Shown in pieces: positions 35,790 through 45,444 of a DNA stretch of 64,000 nucleotides. The notes below the pieces were generated by a model. The model was not told the DNA's origin. It saw only the letters and a program-made list of their open reading frames with translations, and did no database searches. The position numbers and the translations under genes were made by a program. The stretch lies in NCBI GenBank assembly GCA_963817615.1, contig CAWFPH010000002.1, positions 620,001 to 684,000 on the forward strand, given 5' to 3'. Every line of letters starts with the position of its first letter. Position 1 is the stretch's first letter. This DNA is from FEN-1219 sp963817615. GTDB taxonomy: Bacteria; Pseudomonadota; Gammaproteobacteria; Steroidobacterales; Rariloculaceae.

Positions 35790-36686
35790 GTGTCGGCGCG
35801 GCAACGACTGAGTTTGCGTGTCGCCCTCCAGCAGGTCGCCTGTGCGGAGGCGCTGCTCCAGCTCGCTGGAGCGGAAGCACTGTCACTTGCCGACGCAGGC
35901 AACGACCCGGTCATCGAGCCGGCGCCGAACGAGACGCCGCTCTGGCCGCTCGTCGCGATCACCGCACTGTTCTCGGCGGCCCCGAATCTCGAGCCGCTCC
36001 GCCGAACATTGGCCAGCTTTGCGGCTCCCGGCACCACGATCGACGTCGCGCCGCTCGCCGCTGCTCAATGGCGGGAGGCGGGGCGCGGGATCATCGCGCC
36101 GCAGCCGATTGGGCGTCGGCTGTGGCTTGGTCCCCCCGATGCGGCAGCGCCGGACGGCCGGGCGGTCGTTCGGTTGCGGATGGGACTGGCGTTCGGAACA
36201 GGCGCCCATCCGACGACCGCGCTGTGCCTCGAGTGGCTCGAGGATCAGATTCGAGGCGGCGAGCGGGTGGTCGACTATGGGTGCGGCTCCGGCGTGCTCG
36301 GGCTCGCTGCACTAATGCTCGGCGCCGACCGCGCATGCGCGATCGACAATGATCCGCAAGCGCTCGCTGCGACGGCCGACAATAGCGCGTTGAACGGTCT
36401 CCAAGCGCGCATCTCGATCGGCCCTCCGGACAGCATGCCGGCCGAGCCGGTTGATTTGATCGTCGCCAATATCGTCGCGGATCCGCTGGTCGAGCTCGCG
36501 CCGCTGTTCGCCGACCGCTTGTTGCCGGGCACGACACTCGTGTTGAGCGGCGTGCTTGCGCACCAATTGAAGACCGTACACGCAGCCTATGAGCCATACT
36601 TCGACGCATTCGAAACGGTCGAGCGCGACGGCTGGTGTCGGCTCGTCGCACACCGAGCGATGCGGTCCAGCGCGGGCAGGCGCTAA
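35790..36686 (+). CDS. prmA: PrmA, ribosomal protein L11 methyltransferase
   Basis: SAM-dependent trimethylation of L11. 298 residues from a GTG: an N-terminal substrate-recognition domain, then GLAFGTGAHPTTALCLEWL, SAM motif VVDYGCGSGVLGLAAL, AIDNDPQAL and NIVADPLVELAPLF. Family length and motif order are normal. It continues the acc operon. Confidence 0.95.
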   Translation: MSARQRLSLRVALQQVACAEALLQLAGAEALSLADAGNDPVIEPAPNETPLWPLVAITALFSAAPNLEPLRRTLASFAAPGTTIDVAPLAAAQWREAGRGIIAPQPIGRRLWLGPPDAAAPDGRAVVRLRMGLAFGTGAHPTTALCLEWLEDQIRGGERVVDYGCGSGVLGLAALMLGADRACAIDNDPQALAATADNSALNGLQARISIGPPDSMPAEPVDLIVANIVADPLVELAPLFADRLLPGTTLVLSGVLAHQLKTVHAAYEPYFDAFETVERDGWCRLVAHRAMRSSAGRR

Positions 36687-36713
36687 AATCCGCCCAAGAG
36701 CATACCCTTCGAC

Positions 36714-37931
36714 ATGCTGTTCACTCGCTGCCCCGACTGCGACACGACGTTTCGCGTCACCGATGAAGTCCTGAAGAAGGCTAACGGCCAGGTTCGGTGT
36801 GGCCGATGTGCGAGCGTCTTCAACGCCCTCGCTGAGCTTCGCCGGACACCCGACGACAGCTCCGAGCCGCCGACTGCAGCGGCCGAGCCCTCAGCACCGC
36901 CGACACGCCGCACTGCGGCCGCAGCAGACGAATCACGCGAGGAGACTGCAAAGTCCGCGGAGCTTGTAGCGCGGGGCCAGCAGCCCGCCCAGCCCCCCAG
37001 CGCGTCCCCGGTCGCACCCGATCCATCGGGCACCCCACGCGACCAGGTCGTCGCGCTCGACTCGACGGGCTCGACGAAACCGGCTCGAGGCGAACCCGAC
37101 GCGCAGGGGTTGCCACGACCGGAAAGCGCAGGCGAGACAATCCCGGTCTCCGGCGATCCGGCGGCCGACGAACGGCTTGGAGCGCTTGTGGCGGATGTCG
37201 TTGCGCAAGTCGAACGCGGCGGTGCCGCGCTCGAGGATGCCGATACGAGTGACCTGCCGGCGGAAGGCGCGATACCGCAGGAGCGCACGGCGATCACGGC
37301 CGCAGAAGTGGACGCCGTGCTCACCAGCGACACGACGGCCGACGCCGCGTCGAACGAAGCGCTGGCGGCGAGCATTCTTGCATGGCCCGCAACCGCGCAG
37401 AGGACGCGCCGATCACGCCTGTGGGGCGTCGCCGCATTCTGCGCCATGATCGTGCTCGGCCTGCAAGTGATGAATCACTTCCGTTCGGATCTCGTCAAGA
37501 ATTCCGCGGCCGGTCCGATCATCCGCAACGCGTACGGCTTGTTCGGGGTTGCGATTACTCCGCATTGGGATGTTCACCAATACGCAATTCTCGATTGGGT
37601 CGCGAATGCCGAGCCGAACTTGTCCGGCCGCGGCACACTGAAGATCACCGCGCGCATTCAGAACCGCGGACCGCTCGCTCAGCCGCATCCGTCCGTGCAG
37701 CTGCGGTTCAAGGATCGATGGGAAGCGGCAGTCGGTAGCCGCATCTTCAAACCGTCCGAATATCTCGATCGATCGATGCTTCAAAACGTTCTGATGGCTC
37801 CGGGCACCACTGTGCGCGCGCAACTCGAGGTCGTCGATCCGGGCCCGGATGCGTACGGCTTCGACTTGGATGTTTGCATCGAAGTAGAGACAGACGTACT
37901 AAGCTGCGGTAGCGACAAAGTATTTTTGTGA
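36714..37931 (+). CDS. Zinc-ribbon and DUF3426 membrane protein
   Basis: Predicted inner membrane protein of unknown role. 405 residues: N-terminal zinc ribbon with Cys6, Cys9, Cys29, Cys32 (RCPDCDTTF, QVRCGRCASVF), a ~190-residue Ala/Pro/Glu-rich disordered linker, one membrane helix at about 238-258 and a C-terminal DUF3426 domain (LRFKDRWEAAVGSRIFKPSEYL). The homologue holds the same place between prmA and fis in Pseudomonas, but dusB, which often accompanies it, is absent. Confidence 0.88.
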   Translation: MLFTRCPDCDTTFRVTDEVLKKANGQVRCGRCASVFNALAELRRTPDDSSEPPTAAAEPSAPPTRRTAAAADESREETAKSAELVARGQQPAQPPSASPVAPDPSGTPRDQVVALDSTGSTKPARGEPDAQGLPRPESAGETIPVSGDPAADERLGALVADVVAQVERGGAALEDADTSDLPAEGAIPQERTAITAAEVDAVLTSDTTADAASNEALAASILAWPATAQRTRRSRLWGVAAFCAMIVLGLQVMNHFRSDLVKNSAAGPIIRNAYGLFGVAITPHWDVHQYAILDWVANAEPNLSGRGTLKITARIQNRGPLAQPHPSVQLRFKDRWEAAVGSRIFKPSEYLDRSMLQNVLMAPGTTVRAQLEVVDPGPDAYGFDLDVCIEVETDVLSCGSDKVFL

Positions 37932-38173
37932 GTGCGTTGCACGCTTCGCTTGCGAGCCAGCGCGCGGCGCAAAATTTTCTCCGCAGCGTGTTATGATCCT
38001 CGCACCCTGAGTCGGTACTTCTACTGCTAGAAACGGGGTTAGCGTTAAGTGAGTCTATGGACCTGGACGAGTTTCCAGGGCTCATTTGCTTTCGCCGGAT
38101 TCTCGGAACGCTAAAGAAGCTAGCGACTACCGACTCCTGGGGTGTCGCTGTTGCGTTCTACGGGGAGAACGTG

Positions 38174-38497
38174 GTGATCGGAACAACCAGCACAAAAAGA
38201 ACTACGACGAGAAAAAGAACGTTACGACGCTCCACGGCCGGGTCCGGCCGCGTTGCAGCAAGGAACAAGCCGCTCAGCAGCCTCACGGATGAGGCGCTAC
38301 ACAACTATTTCGCGAATCTCAACGGACACAAGCCGGGCGACCTCTACAAGCTCGTTATGAGCGAGGTGGAGAAGCCGCTGTTCAGAGCCGTCCTGCTCTA
38401 CACGAAGGGCAACCAGTGCGAGGCGGCGGAGATTTTGGGAATCAATCGCGGCACGCTGCGCAAGAAGCTGAAGGCCTACAAGCTCCAGGGGCGATGA
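38174..38497 (+). CDS. fis: Fis family DNA-binding protein
   Basis: Nucleoid-associated regulator. From the GTG at 38174 (GGGGAG seven bases upstream) there are 107 residues; the frame is open to 38057 but that part is not Fis-like. The basic N-terminus is followed by LTDEALHNYFANLNGHKPGDLYKL (given here as LHNYFANLNGH) and the C-terminal helix-turn-helix with GNQCEAAEILGINRGTLRKK. The stop overlaps the purH ATG. The 240-base gap before it shows no gene. Confidence 0.92.
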   Translation: MIGTTSTKRTTTRKRTLRRSTAGSGRVAARNKPLSSLTDEALHNYFANLNGHKPGDLYKLVMSEVEKPLFRAVLLYTKGNQCEAAEILGINRGTLRKKLKAYKLQGR

Positions 38498-40116
38498 AGC
38501 GGCCGCAAAAGCGCGACCACGGGGCGATCGTGCCTAAACAAGCGCGCGGTGGACCGCGGCGCGCGCGCCCACGACGCGCGCTGCTTAGCGTGGCCGACAA
38601 GCACGGAATCATCGAGTTTGCCCAAGGATTGCGCGAGCTCGGCTACGAGCTCGTCTCGACGGGCGGAACCGCGGCGACACTTCGCGAGACGGGTCTTGAG
38701 GTCACCGACGTCGCATCCGTAACCGGCTTCCCTGAAATCATGGACGGCCGAGTCAAGACGCTTCATCCCCGGATCCACGGTGGCCTGTTGGCACGCCCCG
38801 GCGTGGACGATGCCGCGCTGGTCGAACACGGGATCGGCCCGATAGATGTCGTCGCGGTGAACCTATATCCGTTTGAGGCCACGACGGCGCGCGCGGATTG
38901 TACCGATGCAGAGGCTATCGAAAACATCGATGTCGGAGGGCCGGCGATGCTGCGCGCCGCCGCGAAGAACCACGATCGCGTGACGGTCATCGTGGACCAC
39001 GCCGACTATTCGATGGTGCTTGCCGCCTTGCGCGAAGCCGGCGTGGCCGCCCCGTTGCGCCGCGATCTCGCAATGAAGGCGTTTGCCCATACAGCCCGCT
39101 ACGACGCTGCGATCAGCGACTACCTCCGAACGCATAGCACGGCGCCGGAACGCTGGCCGGATCCGTTGCTCTTGACGTGGCGTCTCGCGCAACCGCTACG
39201 CTATGGAGAAAATCCACACCAGCAGGCCGCGTTGTATCGCAGCAACGGCGCGCCCGCTGGCACGGTCGCGCACGCTCGGCAACTGCAGGGCAAGGCGCTG
39301 TCCTTCAACAATCTGGTCGATGCCGACGCAGCTTTCCAGGCAGTGAAGTCGTTCGACGGCGCCGCGTGCGTGATCGTAAAGCACGCGAACCCGTGCGGCG
39401 TGGCGGTCGCCGCAACGCCAGCCAGCGCCTACCGCGACGCCTACCGAACGGACCCAACCTCCGCATATGGCGGCGTCATAGCCTTCAACCGAGCGCTCGA
39501 CGTTGCTGCCGCCGAAGCGATCGTCACGCAGCAGTTCGCCGAGGTGATCGTGTCGCCCGAGGTAGGCCAGGAGGCATTGGCGACGCTCGCGAGCAAGCCC
39601 TCGATCCGCGTCCTAGCCGCCGGTTGGCCGCCGGCCGCTCATTCGGCGCCTACCACGGAGATCAAGCCGCTCGAGGGCGGCATCCTGCTTCAAGATCGCG
39701 ATCTCGGCCGCATCGACGTGGTAAGCGCGCGCGTCGTCACGCGGCGCCAGCCAACGGCCGCGGAGCTCCGCGATCTGCAGTTCGCCTGGCAGGTCGTGAA
39801 ATTCGTGAAATCGAACGGGATCGTTTATGCACGCGATGGCGCAACGCTAGGCATCGGCGCGGGTCAGCCGAGCCGCGTGATGAGCGCGCGAATCGCAGCG
39901 CTGAAGGCCGGCGAAGCCGGTCTCGCGCTGAACGGCGCGGCTGTTGCTTCGGATGCATTCTTCCCGTTCCGCGATGGCATCGATGCCGCTGCGGAGCACG
40001 GCATCCGGACGGTCGTGCAGCCCGGCGGCTCGATGCGCGACGAGGAAGTGATCGGCGCCGCGGACGAGCACAACATGGCGATGATTTTCACTGGCATGCG
40101 CCACTTCCGGCATTGA
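38494..40116 (+). CDS. purH: PurH, AICAR transformylase/IMP cyclohydrolase
   Basis: Last two steps of IMP synthesis. About 540 residues; a ~28-residue Arg/Lys-rich leader precedes the conserved ALLSVADKHGIIEFAQGL. Domain landmarks: VKTLHPRIHGGLLAR and ENIDVGGPAMLRAAAKNH in the cyclohydrolase half, LRYGENPHQQAALY, IVKHANPCGVAV and AYGGVIAFNR in the transformylase half. ATG overlaps the fis stop (ATGA). Confidence 0.96.
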   Translation: MKRPQKRDHGAIVPKQARGGPRRARPRRALLSVADKHGIIEFAQGLRELGYELVSTGGTAATLRETGLEVTDVASVTGFPEIMDGRVKTLHPRIHGGLLARPGVDDAALVEHGIGPIDVVAVNLYPFEATTARADCTDAEAIENIDVGGPAMLRAAAKNHDRVTVIVDHADYSMVLAALREAGVAAPLRRDLAMKAFAHTARYDAAISDYLRTHSTAPERWPDPLLLTWRLAQPLRYGENPHQQAALYRSNGAPAGTVAHARQLQGKALSFNNLVDADAAFQAVKSFDGAACVIVKHANPCGVAVAATPASAYRDAYRTDPTSAYGGVIAFNRALDVAAAEAIVTQQFAEVIVSPEVGQEALATLASKPSIRVLAAGWPPAAHSAPTTEIKPLEGGILLQDRDLGRIDVVSARVVTRRQPTAAELRDLQFAWQVVKFVKSNGIVYARDGATLGIGAGQPSRVMSARIAALKAGEAGLALNGAAVASDAFFPFRDGIDAAAEHGIRTVVQPGGSMRDEEVIGAADEHNMAMIFTGMRHFRH

Positions 40117-40133
40117 CGGCGAGGAGTGGACGC

Positions 40134-41426
40134 GTGAAAGTCCTCGTGATCGGCGGCGGCGGCCGCGAGCATGCGATGGTGTGGAAGCTCGCTCGGTCCC
40201 CGCTCGTGCAGGAGATACTCGTCGCGCCCGGTAATGCGGGCACGGGTCGGGAACCGAGGGCGCGCAACGTCGCGATCGCGGCCGACGATTTCGACGCGCT
40301 GCTGCGCTTGGCCCGCGCAGAGAACGTCGGGCTCACGATCGTCGGTCCAGAGGCCCCGCTAGTCGCCGGCATCGTCGACCGTTTCGAGGCGGCGGGTCTG
40401 CGCTGCTTCGGGCCGAGCGCTCGGGCGGCTCAACTCGAGGGATCGAAAGCATTCGCCAAAGAGTTTCTAACCCGGCACGGCATTCCGACTGCGGCATACC
40501 GATCCTTCACCGATTTAGCGGCCGCGCGAGAGTATACGCACTCGCTACAGCCGCCAATTGTGATCAAGGCCGACGGTCTCGCAGCGGGCAAGGGCGTCGT
40601 CATTGCAGAATCCTACGCCGAAGCTGAGGCAGCGCTCTCGCGCATGCTCGACGAGCGCGCCTTTGGCGCAGCCGGAGCGTCGGTGGTCGTGGAAGACTTT
40701 TTGCGCGGCGAGGAAGCCAGCTTCATCGCGATGGTGGATGGAACGCGGATTGTCCCTCTCGCGAGCTCACAGGACCACAAGACGCGCGATGACGGGGACC
40801 GCGGCCCGAATACGGGAGGAATGGGTGCGTACTCGCCCGCGCCCGTAGTCACTCCGACCGTGCACGCACGCGTGATGGACGAGATCATGTTGCCGACGGT
40901 TCGAGGCCTCGCAGCGGACGGGATCTACTACCGCGGGTTTCTTTACGCAGGCTTGATGATCGACGCCGACGGCACCGCGCGAGTCGTCGAATTCAACTGC
41001 CGCCTCGGCGACCCCGAGACTCAGCCGATTCTCTTCAGGTTGCGCTCCGATCTGCTCGATCTGTGCCTGCAATGCTTCGACGGGTCTATCGGTCAGCACG
41101 CGATCGATTGGGATCCGCGCGCCACGGTGGGGGTCGTAATGGCGAGCCGAGGCTATCCGGACGCTTACCTCAAGGGCGCACCGATTTCCGGCCTCGCGGC
41201 GGTGGATGAGCCGGACGTCAAAATCTTCCACGCCGGCACCCGGCTGGCGAACGGCGCCGTGGTGACCGACGGCGGCCGCGTGCTGTGCGCGGTCGCGCTT
41301 GGCGAGACCGTAAGCGCCGCCCGAGACAAGGCCTATCGGGCGGTGTCAAAAGTCAGCTGGGAGGGCGCCTTCTGGCGCCACGATATCGGCTACCGTGCAG
41401 TACGCCGCGAAGCGGCACCCCGTTAG
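40134..41426 (+). CDS. purD: PurD, phosphoribosylamine-glycine ligase
   Basis: GAR synthetase of purine synthesis. 430 residues from a GTG with GAGGAG about 8 bases upstream: KVLVIGGGGREHAM, VGPEAPLVAGI, IKADGLAAGKGV (ATP-grasp), SQDHKTRDDGDRGPNTGGMG, and EFNCRLGDPETQ. A long open frame upstream in the same phase is noncoding. The stop overlaps the convergent rho stop by 3 bases. Confidence 0.96.
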   Translation: MKVLVIGGGGREHAMVWKLARSPLVQEILVAPGNAGTGREPRARNVAIAADDFDALLRLARAENVGLTIVGPEAPLVAGIVDRFEAAGLRCFGPSARAAQLEGSKAFAKEFLTRHGIPTAAYRSFTDLAAAREYTHSLQPPIVIKADGLAAGKGVVIAESYAEAEAALSRMLDERAFGAAGASVVVEDFLRGEEASFIAMVDGTRIVPLASSQDHKTRDDGDRGPNTGGMGAYSPAPVVTPTVHARVMDEIMLPTVRGLAADGIYYRGFLYAGLMIDADGTARVVEFNCRLGDPETQPILFRLRSDLLDLCLQCFDGSIGQHAIDWDPRATVGVVMASRGYPDAYLKGAPISGLAAVDEPDVKIFHAGTRLANGAVVTDGGRVLCAVALGETVSAARDKAYRAVSKVSWEGAFWRHDIGYRAVRREAAPR

Positions 41427-42679
41427 CGCTTCATCGCCTCGAAGAACTCCGCATTCGTCTTCGTATCCTGCAGCTTGCTCAGCAGGAATTCGACGGCTGC
41501 AAGCTCGTCCATTGGATGCAGGACCTTGCGCAGCACCCACATCTTCTGGAGCTCGTCGGCATGCGTCAGCAGCTCTTCCTTGCGTGTGCCGGAACGGTTG
41601 ATGTTGATCGCCGGAAAAACACGTTTCTCGGCGATACGGCGATCCAGGTGGATCTCCATGTTACCGGTACCCTTGAACTCCTCGTAGATGACGTCATCCA
41701 TCTTGGAGCCCGTGTCGATCAGGGCCGTCGCAATGATCGTCAGGCTGCCGCCCTCTTCGATATTGCGCGCCGCACCGAAGAAGCGCTTCGGCCGCTGCAA
41801 GGCGTTCGCATCGACGCCGCCCGTGAGCACCTTTCCGGAAGACGGCACAACGGTGTTATACGCGCGTGCAAGACGGGTGATCGAGTCGAGCAGGATCACT
41901 ACGTCTTGCTTGTGCTCGGTGAGCCGTTTGGCTTTCTCGATGACCATCTCGGCCACCTGAACGTGCCGCGTTGCGGGCTCGTCGAACGTGCTCGACACCA
42001 CCTCGCCACGGACGGTGCGTTCCATCTCCGTGACTTCTTCCGGCCGCTCATCGATCAACAGTACGATCAACGTGCATTCCGGATGATTAGCGGCGATGGA
42101 CGCCGCGATATTTTGCAGCAGCATCGTCTTGCCGGCCTTCGGCGGGGAAACGATCAAACCGCGCTGCCCTTTGCCTATCGGCGCGACCATGTCGATGATT
42201 CGCGCGGTCAAGTCCTCGGTGCTGCCATTGCCCTGTTCGAGCTTGAGACGCTTTTTCGGAAATAGCGGCGTAAGGTTCTCGAAGAGAACCTTGCTCTTCG
42301 CGTTCTCCGGCGCATCGTTGTTGATCTCGCCGACCTTGAGCAACGCGAAGTAGCGTTCGCCGTCCTTGGGCGGCCGGATCAACCCGGAAACCGTATCGCC
42401 GGTGCGCAGATTGAACCGTCGAATCTGGCTCGGGCTGACATAGATGTCGTCGGGTCCGGCCAGATAAGAGCTATCCGCCGATCGCAAGAACCCGAACCCG
42501 TCTTGGAGAATCTCCAGAACGCCTTCGCCGAAGATGTTCTCCCCGTTCTTGGCGTGTGCCTTCAGGATCGAGAAGATGATGTCTTGCTTGCGAGAGCGTG
42601 CGAGGTTCTCGAGCCCCATCGACTCCGCGAGCTCTACGAGCTCGGACGCCGGACGGTTTTTAAGCTCGGAGAGATTCAT
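41423..42679 (-). CDS. rho: Transcription termination factor Rho
   Basis: Hexameric RNA helicase. From the conserved MNLSELKNRPASEL start it has 418 residues, matching E. coli Rho (419), with FGFLRSADSSYLAGPDDIYVS cold-shock domain, Walker A PPKAGKTMLLQ, LLIDERPEEVTEM and SITRLARAYNTVVP. The frame stays open to a GTG at 42862: residues upstream are Arg/Gly-rich, then acidic from an ATG at 42754 (MHEEFPDDEEFDVIP). None of the three starts has a strong ribosome site, so an N-terminal extension of 25-61 residues is possible. trxA lies just upstream. Confidence 0.95.
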   Translation of the reverse strand: MNLSELKNRPASELVELAESMGLENLARSRKQDIIFSILKAHAKNGENIFGEGVLEILQDGFGFLRSADSSYLAGPDDIYVSPSQIRRFNLRTGDTVSGLIRPPKDGERYFALLKVGEINNDAPENAKSKVLFENLTPLFPKKRLKLEQGNGSTEDLTARIIDMVAPIGKGQRGLIVSPPKAGKTMLLQNIAASIAANHPECTLIVLLIDERPEEVTEMERTVRGEVVSSTFDEPATRHVQVAEMVIEKAKRLTEHKQDVVILLDSITRLARAYNTVVPSSGKVLTGGVDANALQRPKRFFGAARNIEEGGSLTIIATALIDTGSKMDDVIYEEFKGTGNMEIHLDRRIAEKRVFPAININRSGTRKEELLTHADELQKMWVLRKVLHPMDELAAVEFLLSKLQDTKTNAEFFEAMKR

Positions 42680-42868
42680 CGCGTTTTTCGTCAGCTCGAG
42701 CTCAGCAGCCGGAATCACGTCGAACTCCTCGTCATCTGGAAATTCTTCGTGCATCGGTGGCTTTCCGCCCCGACGCGCCGAACGCTTGCCGTTGCCGTCC
42801 CTCGGCTGCCGCGGACCGTCTTTGACACGGGCGCGGGCTGAATTGCCTAAATATCCTCGCACGGCTGC

Positions 42869-43228
42869 TTACCGACTACCGGTCGCAACTGCTGGGCGCT
42901 CGCCCAGGTGCGTATCGAGGAATGCCTGGAGTTGCGCCTTCGAGGCGGCTCCAACCTGCTGCGCCGCAACCGTACCGTTGCGAAACAAGAGAAGCGTCGG
43001 GATGCTGCGGATGTTGTACTTGGGAGGGGTCTTCGGGTTTTCGTCGATATTGAGCTTCACGATCCGAAGGCGGTCGTGATATTCGACGGCTATCGCATCC
43101 AGAATCGGCGCAATCATCTTGCATGGGCCGCACCACTCTGCCCAAAAATCCAGCAACACCGGCTGGCTCGATTTGACCACGTCCTGCTCGAAAGCGGTGT
43201 CGGTCGTCTGTACGATCTGATCATTCAC
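42869..43228 (-). CDS. trxA: Thioredoxin
   Basis: General cytoplasmic disulfide reductase. 119 residues: VLLDFWAEWCGPCKMIAPIL active site, KLNIDENPKTPPKYNIRSIPTLLLF with the cis-Pro (shown as IRSIPTLLLF), and a short C-terminal tail beyond the fold. AGAGGA lies about 8 bases before the ATG. It is directly upstream of rho and divergent from rhlB, the usual rhlB/trxA/rho arrangement. Confidence 0.96.
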   Translation of the reverse strand: MNDQIVQTTDTAFEQDVVKSSQPVLLDFWAEWCGPCKMIAPILDAIAVEYHDRLRIVKLNIDENPKTPPKYNIRSIPTLLLFRNGTVAAQQVGAASKAQLQAFLDTHLGERPAVATGSR

Positions 43229-43431
43229 GTCGTCAATCCTCTGGTTCCCTAGTCACCGGAACCCTTCGGGTGGAAGACCAAGCTGTGGAACGCCCAAGTG
43301 AGACAAGGCCGAAAGTGACGCCGCCTGGCGGGTCAGGCACAATGTCGCAGCTAGTTGCTTCCTTTGGGGCTCGCGGGAAATCTGTAGACACTGGGAGGGC
43401 GTAAGCTATTTTTAACCGTCGAGAACACAAT

Positions 43432-44745
43432 TTGCAAGCCTCTGAGTCCACTGAAGGGACGGGCGATAAGCCCGACCAACACCTGACCGATCTTAAGTTT
43501 TCTGACCTGCCGCTCTCACCGGGACTGCAGCGCGGAATTGCTGAAGCGGGCTTCGTGCATTGCACGCCGATCCAAAGCAAAGCATTGCCGCTGGCTTTGG
43601 AGGGCCAGGACGTCGCGGGCCAAGCCCAGACAGGTACGGGCAAAACTGCCGCTTACCTGCTTGCGCTGTTTCATCGCCTCGAAACTGCGCCGGCACTACA
43701 CGCCGATTCGAACGACCCCCGGGCCGTCGTGCTCGCACCCACTCGAGAGCTTGCCGTCCAGATCCACGCTGACGCGCAGGTATTAGGTAAACACGTGCCC
43801 TTCAAGCTGGGATTGGCTTTTGGCGGCACAGACTACGAGAAGCAACGTAACCAGCTTGCCGCGGGCGTCGATGTGCTGATCGGTACACCCGGACGCATCA
43901 TCGACTACTTCAAGCAACGCGTGTTCGGGTTTCGGGGCGTGCAGGTCCTCGTGCTCGACGAAGCGGATCGAATGTTCGACCTCGGCTTCATCAAGGATAT
44001 CCGTTTCGTGCTGCGGCGCATGCCCGAACGCAGCCACCGGTTGAACATGCTGTTCTCCGCGACGCTGTCCTATCGTGTGCTAGAGCTCGCCTATGAGCAC
44101 ATGAACGATCCGGAGCTCGTGCGGATCGAGCCGGACAAGATGACGGTCGACCGAGTTACCCAGGCCATCTATTTCCCCTCGAACGAGGAAAAGCTGCCGT
44201 TGCTGCTCACGTTGCTGCGTGACCGCGATCCACATCGCACGATGATCTTCGTGAATACTCGCCGCGAAGCGGATCGGCTGCGCGACCGACTCCAGGCGAA
44301 CGGCATCGTGGCGGAAGCGCTCTCGGGCGACGTGCCGCAACGCAAGCGCCTCAGGATGCTCAAGGATTTCCAAGGCGGCCAGCTAGCCGTACTCATTGGC
44401 ACCGACGTCGCATCGCGCGGGCTTCACGTTCCGGGCGTGAGCCACGTGTTCAACTACGATTTGCCGCAAGACGCCGAGGACTACGTGCATCGCATCGGGC
44501 GAACGGCTCGAGCAGGTGCCGCCGGCGACGCGATCAGCTTCGGCTGCGAGGCCTACGTCATGTCGTTACCGGACATCGAGGCCTTCATCGGTCGCAAGAT
44601 CCCCGTGGCTTCCTACGAGCGGGATGCACTGGTCCAGGATACGGCTCCACCGTCCGGGCACCGACCGCGCCCCAGCGGCGAACACCGCGGTCGTCGACCC
44701 AGCGGTCGGCGGCGTCCGCAGGGCGGGCCACGCCGCAACGGCTAG
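43432..44745 (+). CDS. rhlB: DEAD-box RNA helicase RhlB
   Basis: ATP-dependent RNA helicase, a degradosome component in enterics. 437 residues: Q motif CTPIQSKALP, Walker A AQTGTGKTAAYLLAL, PTRELAVQI, DEAD in VLDEADRMFDLGF, SATLS, and HRIGRTARAGAAGD, followed by a basic Arg/Gly/Pro tail (about 405-437). The TTG start has no strong ribosome site and may be wrong by some codons. Divergent from trxA. Confidence 0.93.
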   Translation: MQASESTEGTGDKPDQHLTDLKFSDLPLSPGLQRGIAEAGFVHCTPIQSKALPLALEGQDVAGQAQTGTGKTAAYLLALFHRLETAPALHADSNDPRAVVLAPTRELAVQIHADAQVLGKHVPFKLGLAFGGTDYEKQRNQLAAGVDVLIGTPGRIIDYFKQRVFGFRGVQVLVLDEADRMFDLGFIKDIRFVLRRMPERSHRLNMLFSATLSYRVLELAYEHMNDPELVRIEPDKMTVDRVTQAIYFPSNEEKLPLLLTLLRDRDPHRTMIFVNTRREADRLRDRLQANGIVAEALSGDVPQRKRLRMLKDFQGGQLAVLIGTDVASRGLHVPGVSHVFNYDLPQDAEDYVHRIGRTARAGAAGDAISFGCEAYVMSLPDIEAFIGRKIPVASYERDALVQDTAPPSGHRPRPSGEHRGRRPSGRRRPQGGPRRNG

Positions 44746-44749
44746 CCCG

Positions 44750-45418
44750 TCACACGAGCTCAGCGACCCCATCCACCGAGGCGAATTCCACTATCGTGCG
44801 CGCCGGACGCTGCGAGTCGGGCCGGCGAATCGCAATGGGCCGAGCGATGCCGTGGGCATGGGCCGCCATGAGCACCGGCAAACTGTCCTCGAGAAGCAGT
44901 GTTCGGCAGCGGTCGAAGGGATGCCTTCGATGTAGCTCTTCCCAAAAATCTCCGTGCTCTTTAGGCGCGCACAAATCATGCGAGCAGACGACTCGGTCCA
45001 CGAGGCGGTCGATGGCAGTTTGTTGCACCTTGACCGCGAGCGTATCGCGATGAGCGTTCGTCACGATCATGAGACGCTTGCCCCGCGCGCGCACCGAAGC
45101 AAGGAACTGAGTCGCGCCCGGCAGGAACCTGATCAAATGCCGGTGAGCACGCTTCAACGCATGCAAGTCGAGACCGAGCTCGCGTGACCAGTGATCGAGA
45201 CAGTACCAATTGAGCGTTCCGGTCGCGGCGCGAAAGCGTGCCGCGACGCTGCGCCGTGCATCGGCCTCTTCCAAACCATGCGCCGCGGCGTACCGTTCGG
45301 GAACGAGCTCGAGCCAGAAGAAATTATCGAAAGCAAGATCGAGCAGCGTGCCGTCCATATCGACCAGCACGGTGTCGATTTGCGTCCAATCGACACTGGC
45401 GCCTGCTGTTTCCCGCAT
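44750..45418 (-). CDS. yrfG: YrfG-like GMP/IMP nucleotidase (HAD family)
   Basis: HAD phosphatase hydrolysing purine nucleotides. 222 residues from the ATG at 45418: motif I VLVDMDGTLLDLAFDN with the nucleophile Asp, motif II MIVTNAHRDTL, Lys of motif III in DLCAPKEHGDFW, and LLLEDSLPVLMAA as motif IV. Divergent from cysQ with only 26 bases between the start codons, the common yrfG/cysQ layout; nudE is not beside it. Confidence 0.88.
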   Translation of the reverse strand: MRETAGASVDWTQIDTVLVDMDGTLLDLAFDNFFWLELVPERYAAAHGLEEADARRSVAARFRAATGTLNWYCLDHWSRELGLDLHALKRAHRHLIRFLPGATQFLASVRARGKRLMIVTNAHRDTLAVKVQQTAIDRLVDRVVCSHDLCAPKEHGDFWEELHRRHPFDRCRTLLLEDSLPVLMAAHAHGIARPIAIRRPDSQRPARTIVEFASVDGVAELV

Positions 45419-45444
45419 CGGCTTATGATACAAGATCGCGGACT

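Noticed and set aside
38057..38173. Longer Fis starting at the ATG at 38057
   Set aside because: The extra residues are not Fis-like and the GTG at 38174 has a well-spaced GGGGAG.
39177..40133. In-frame extension upstream of purD
   Set aside because: Overlaps purH, Arg-rich translation without similarity; purD has its own GTG with a good ribosome site.
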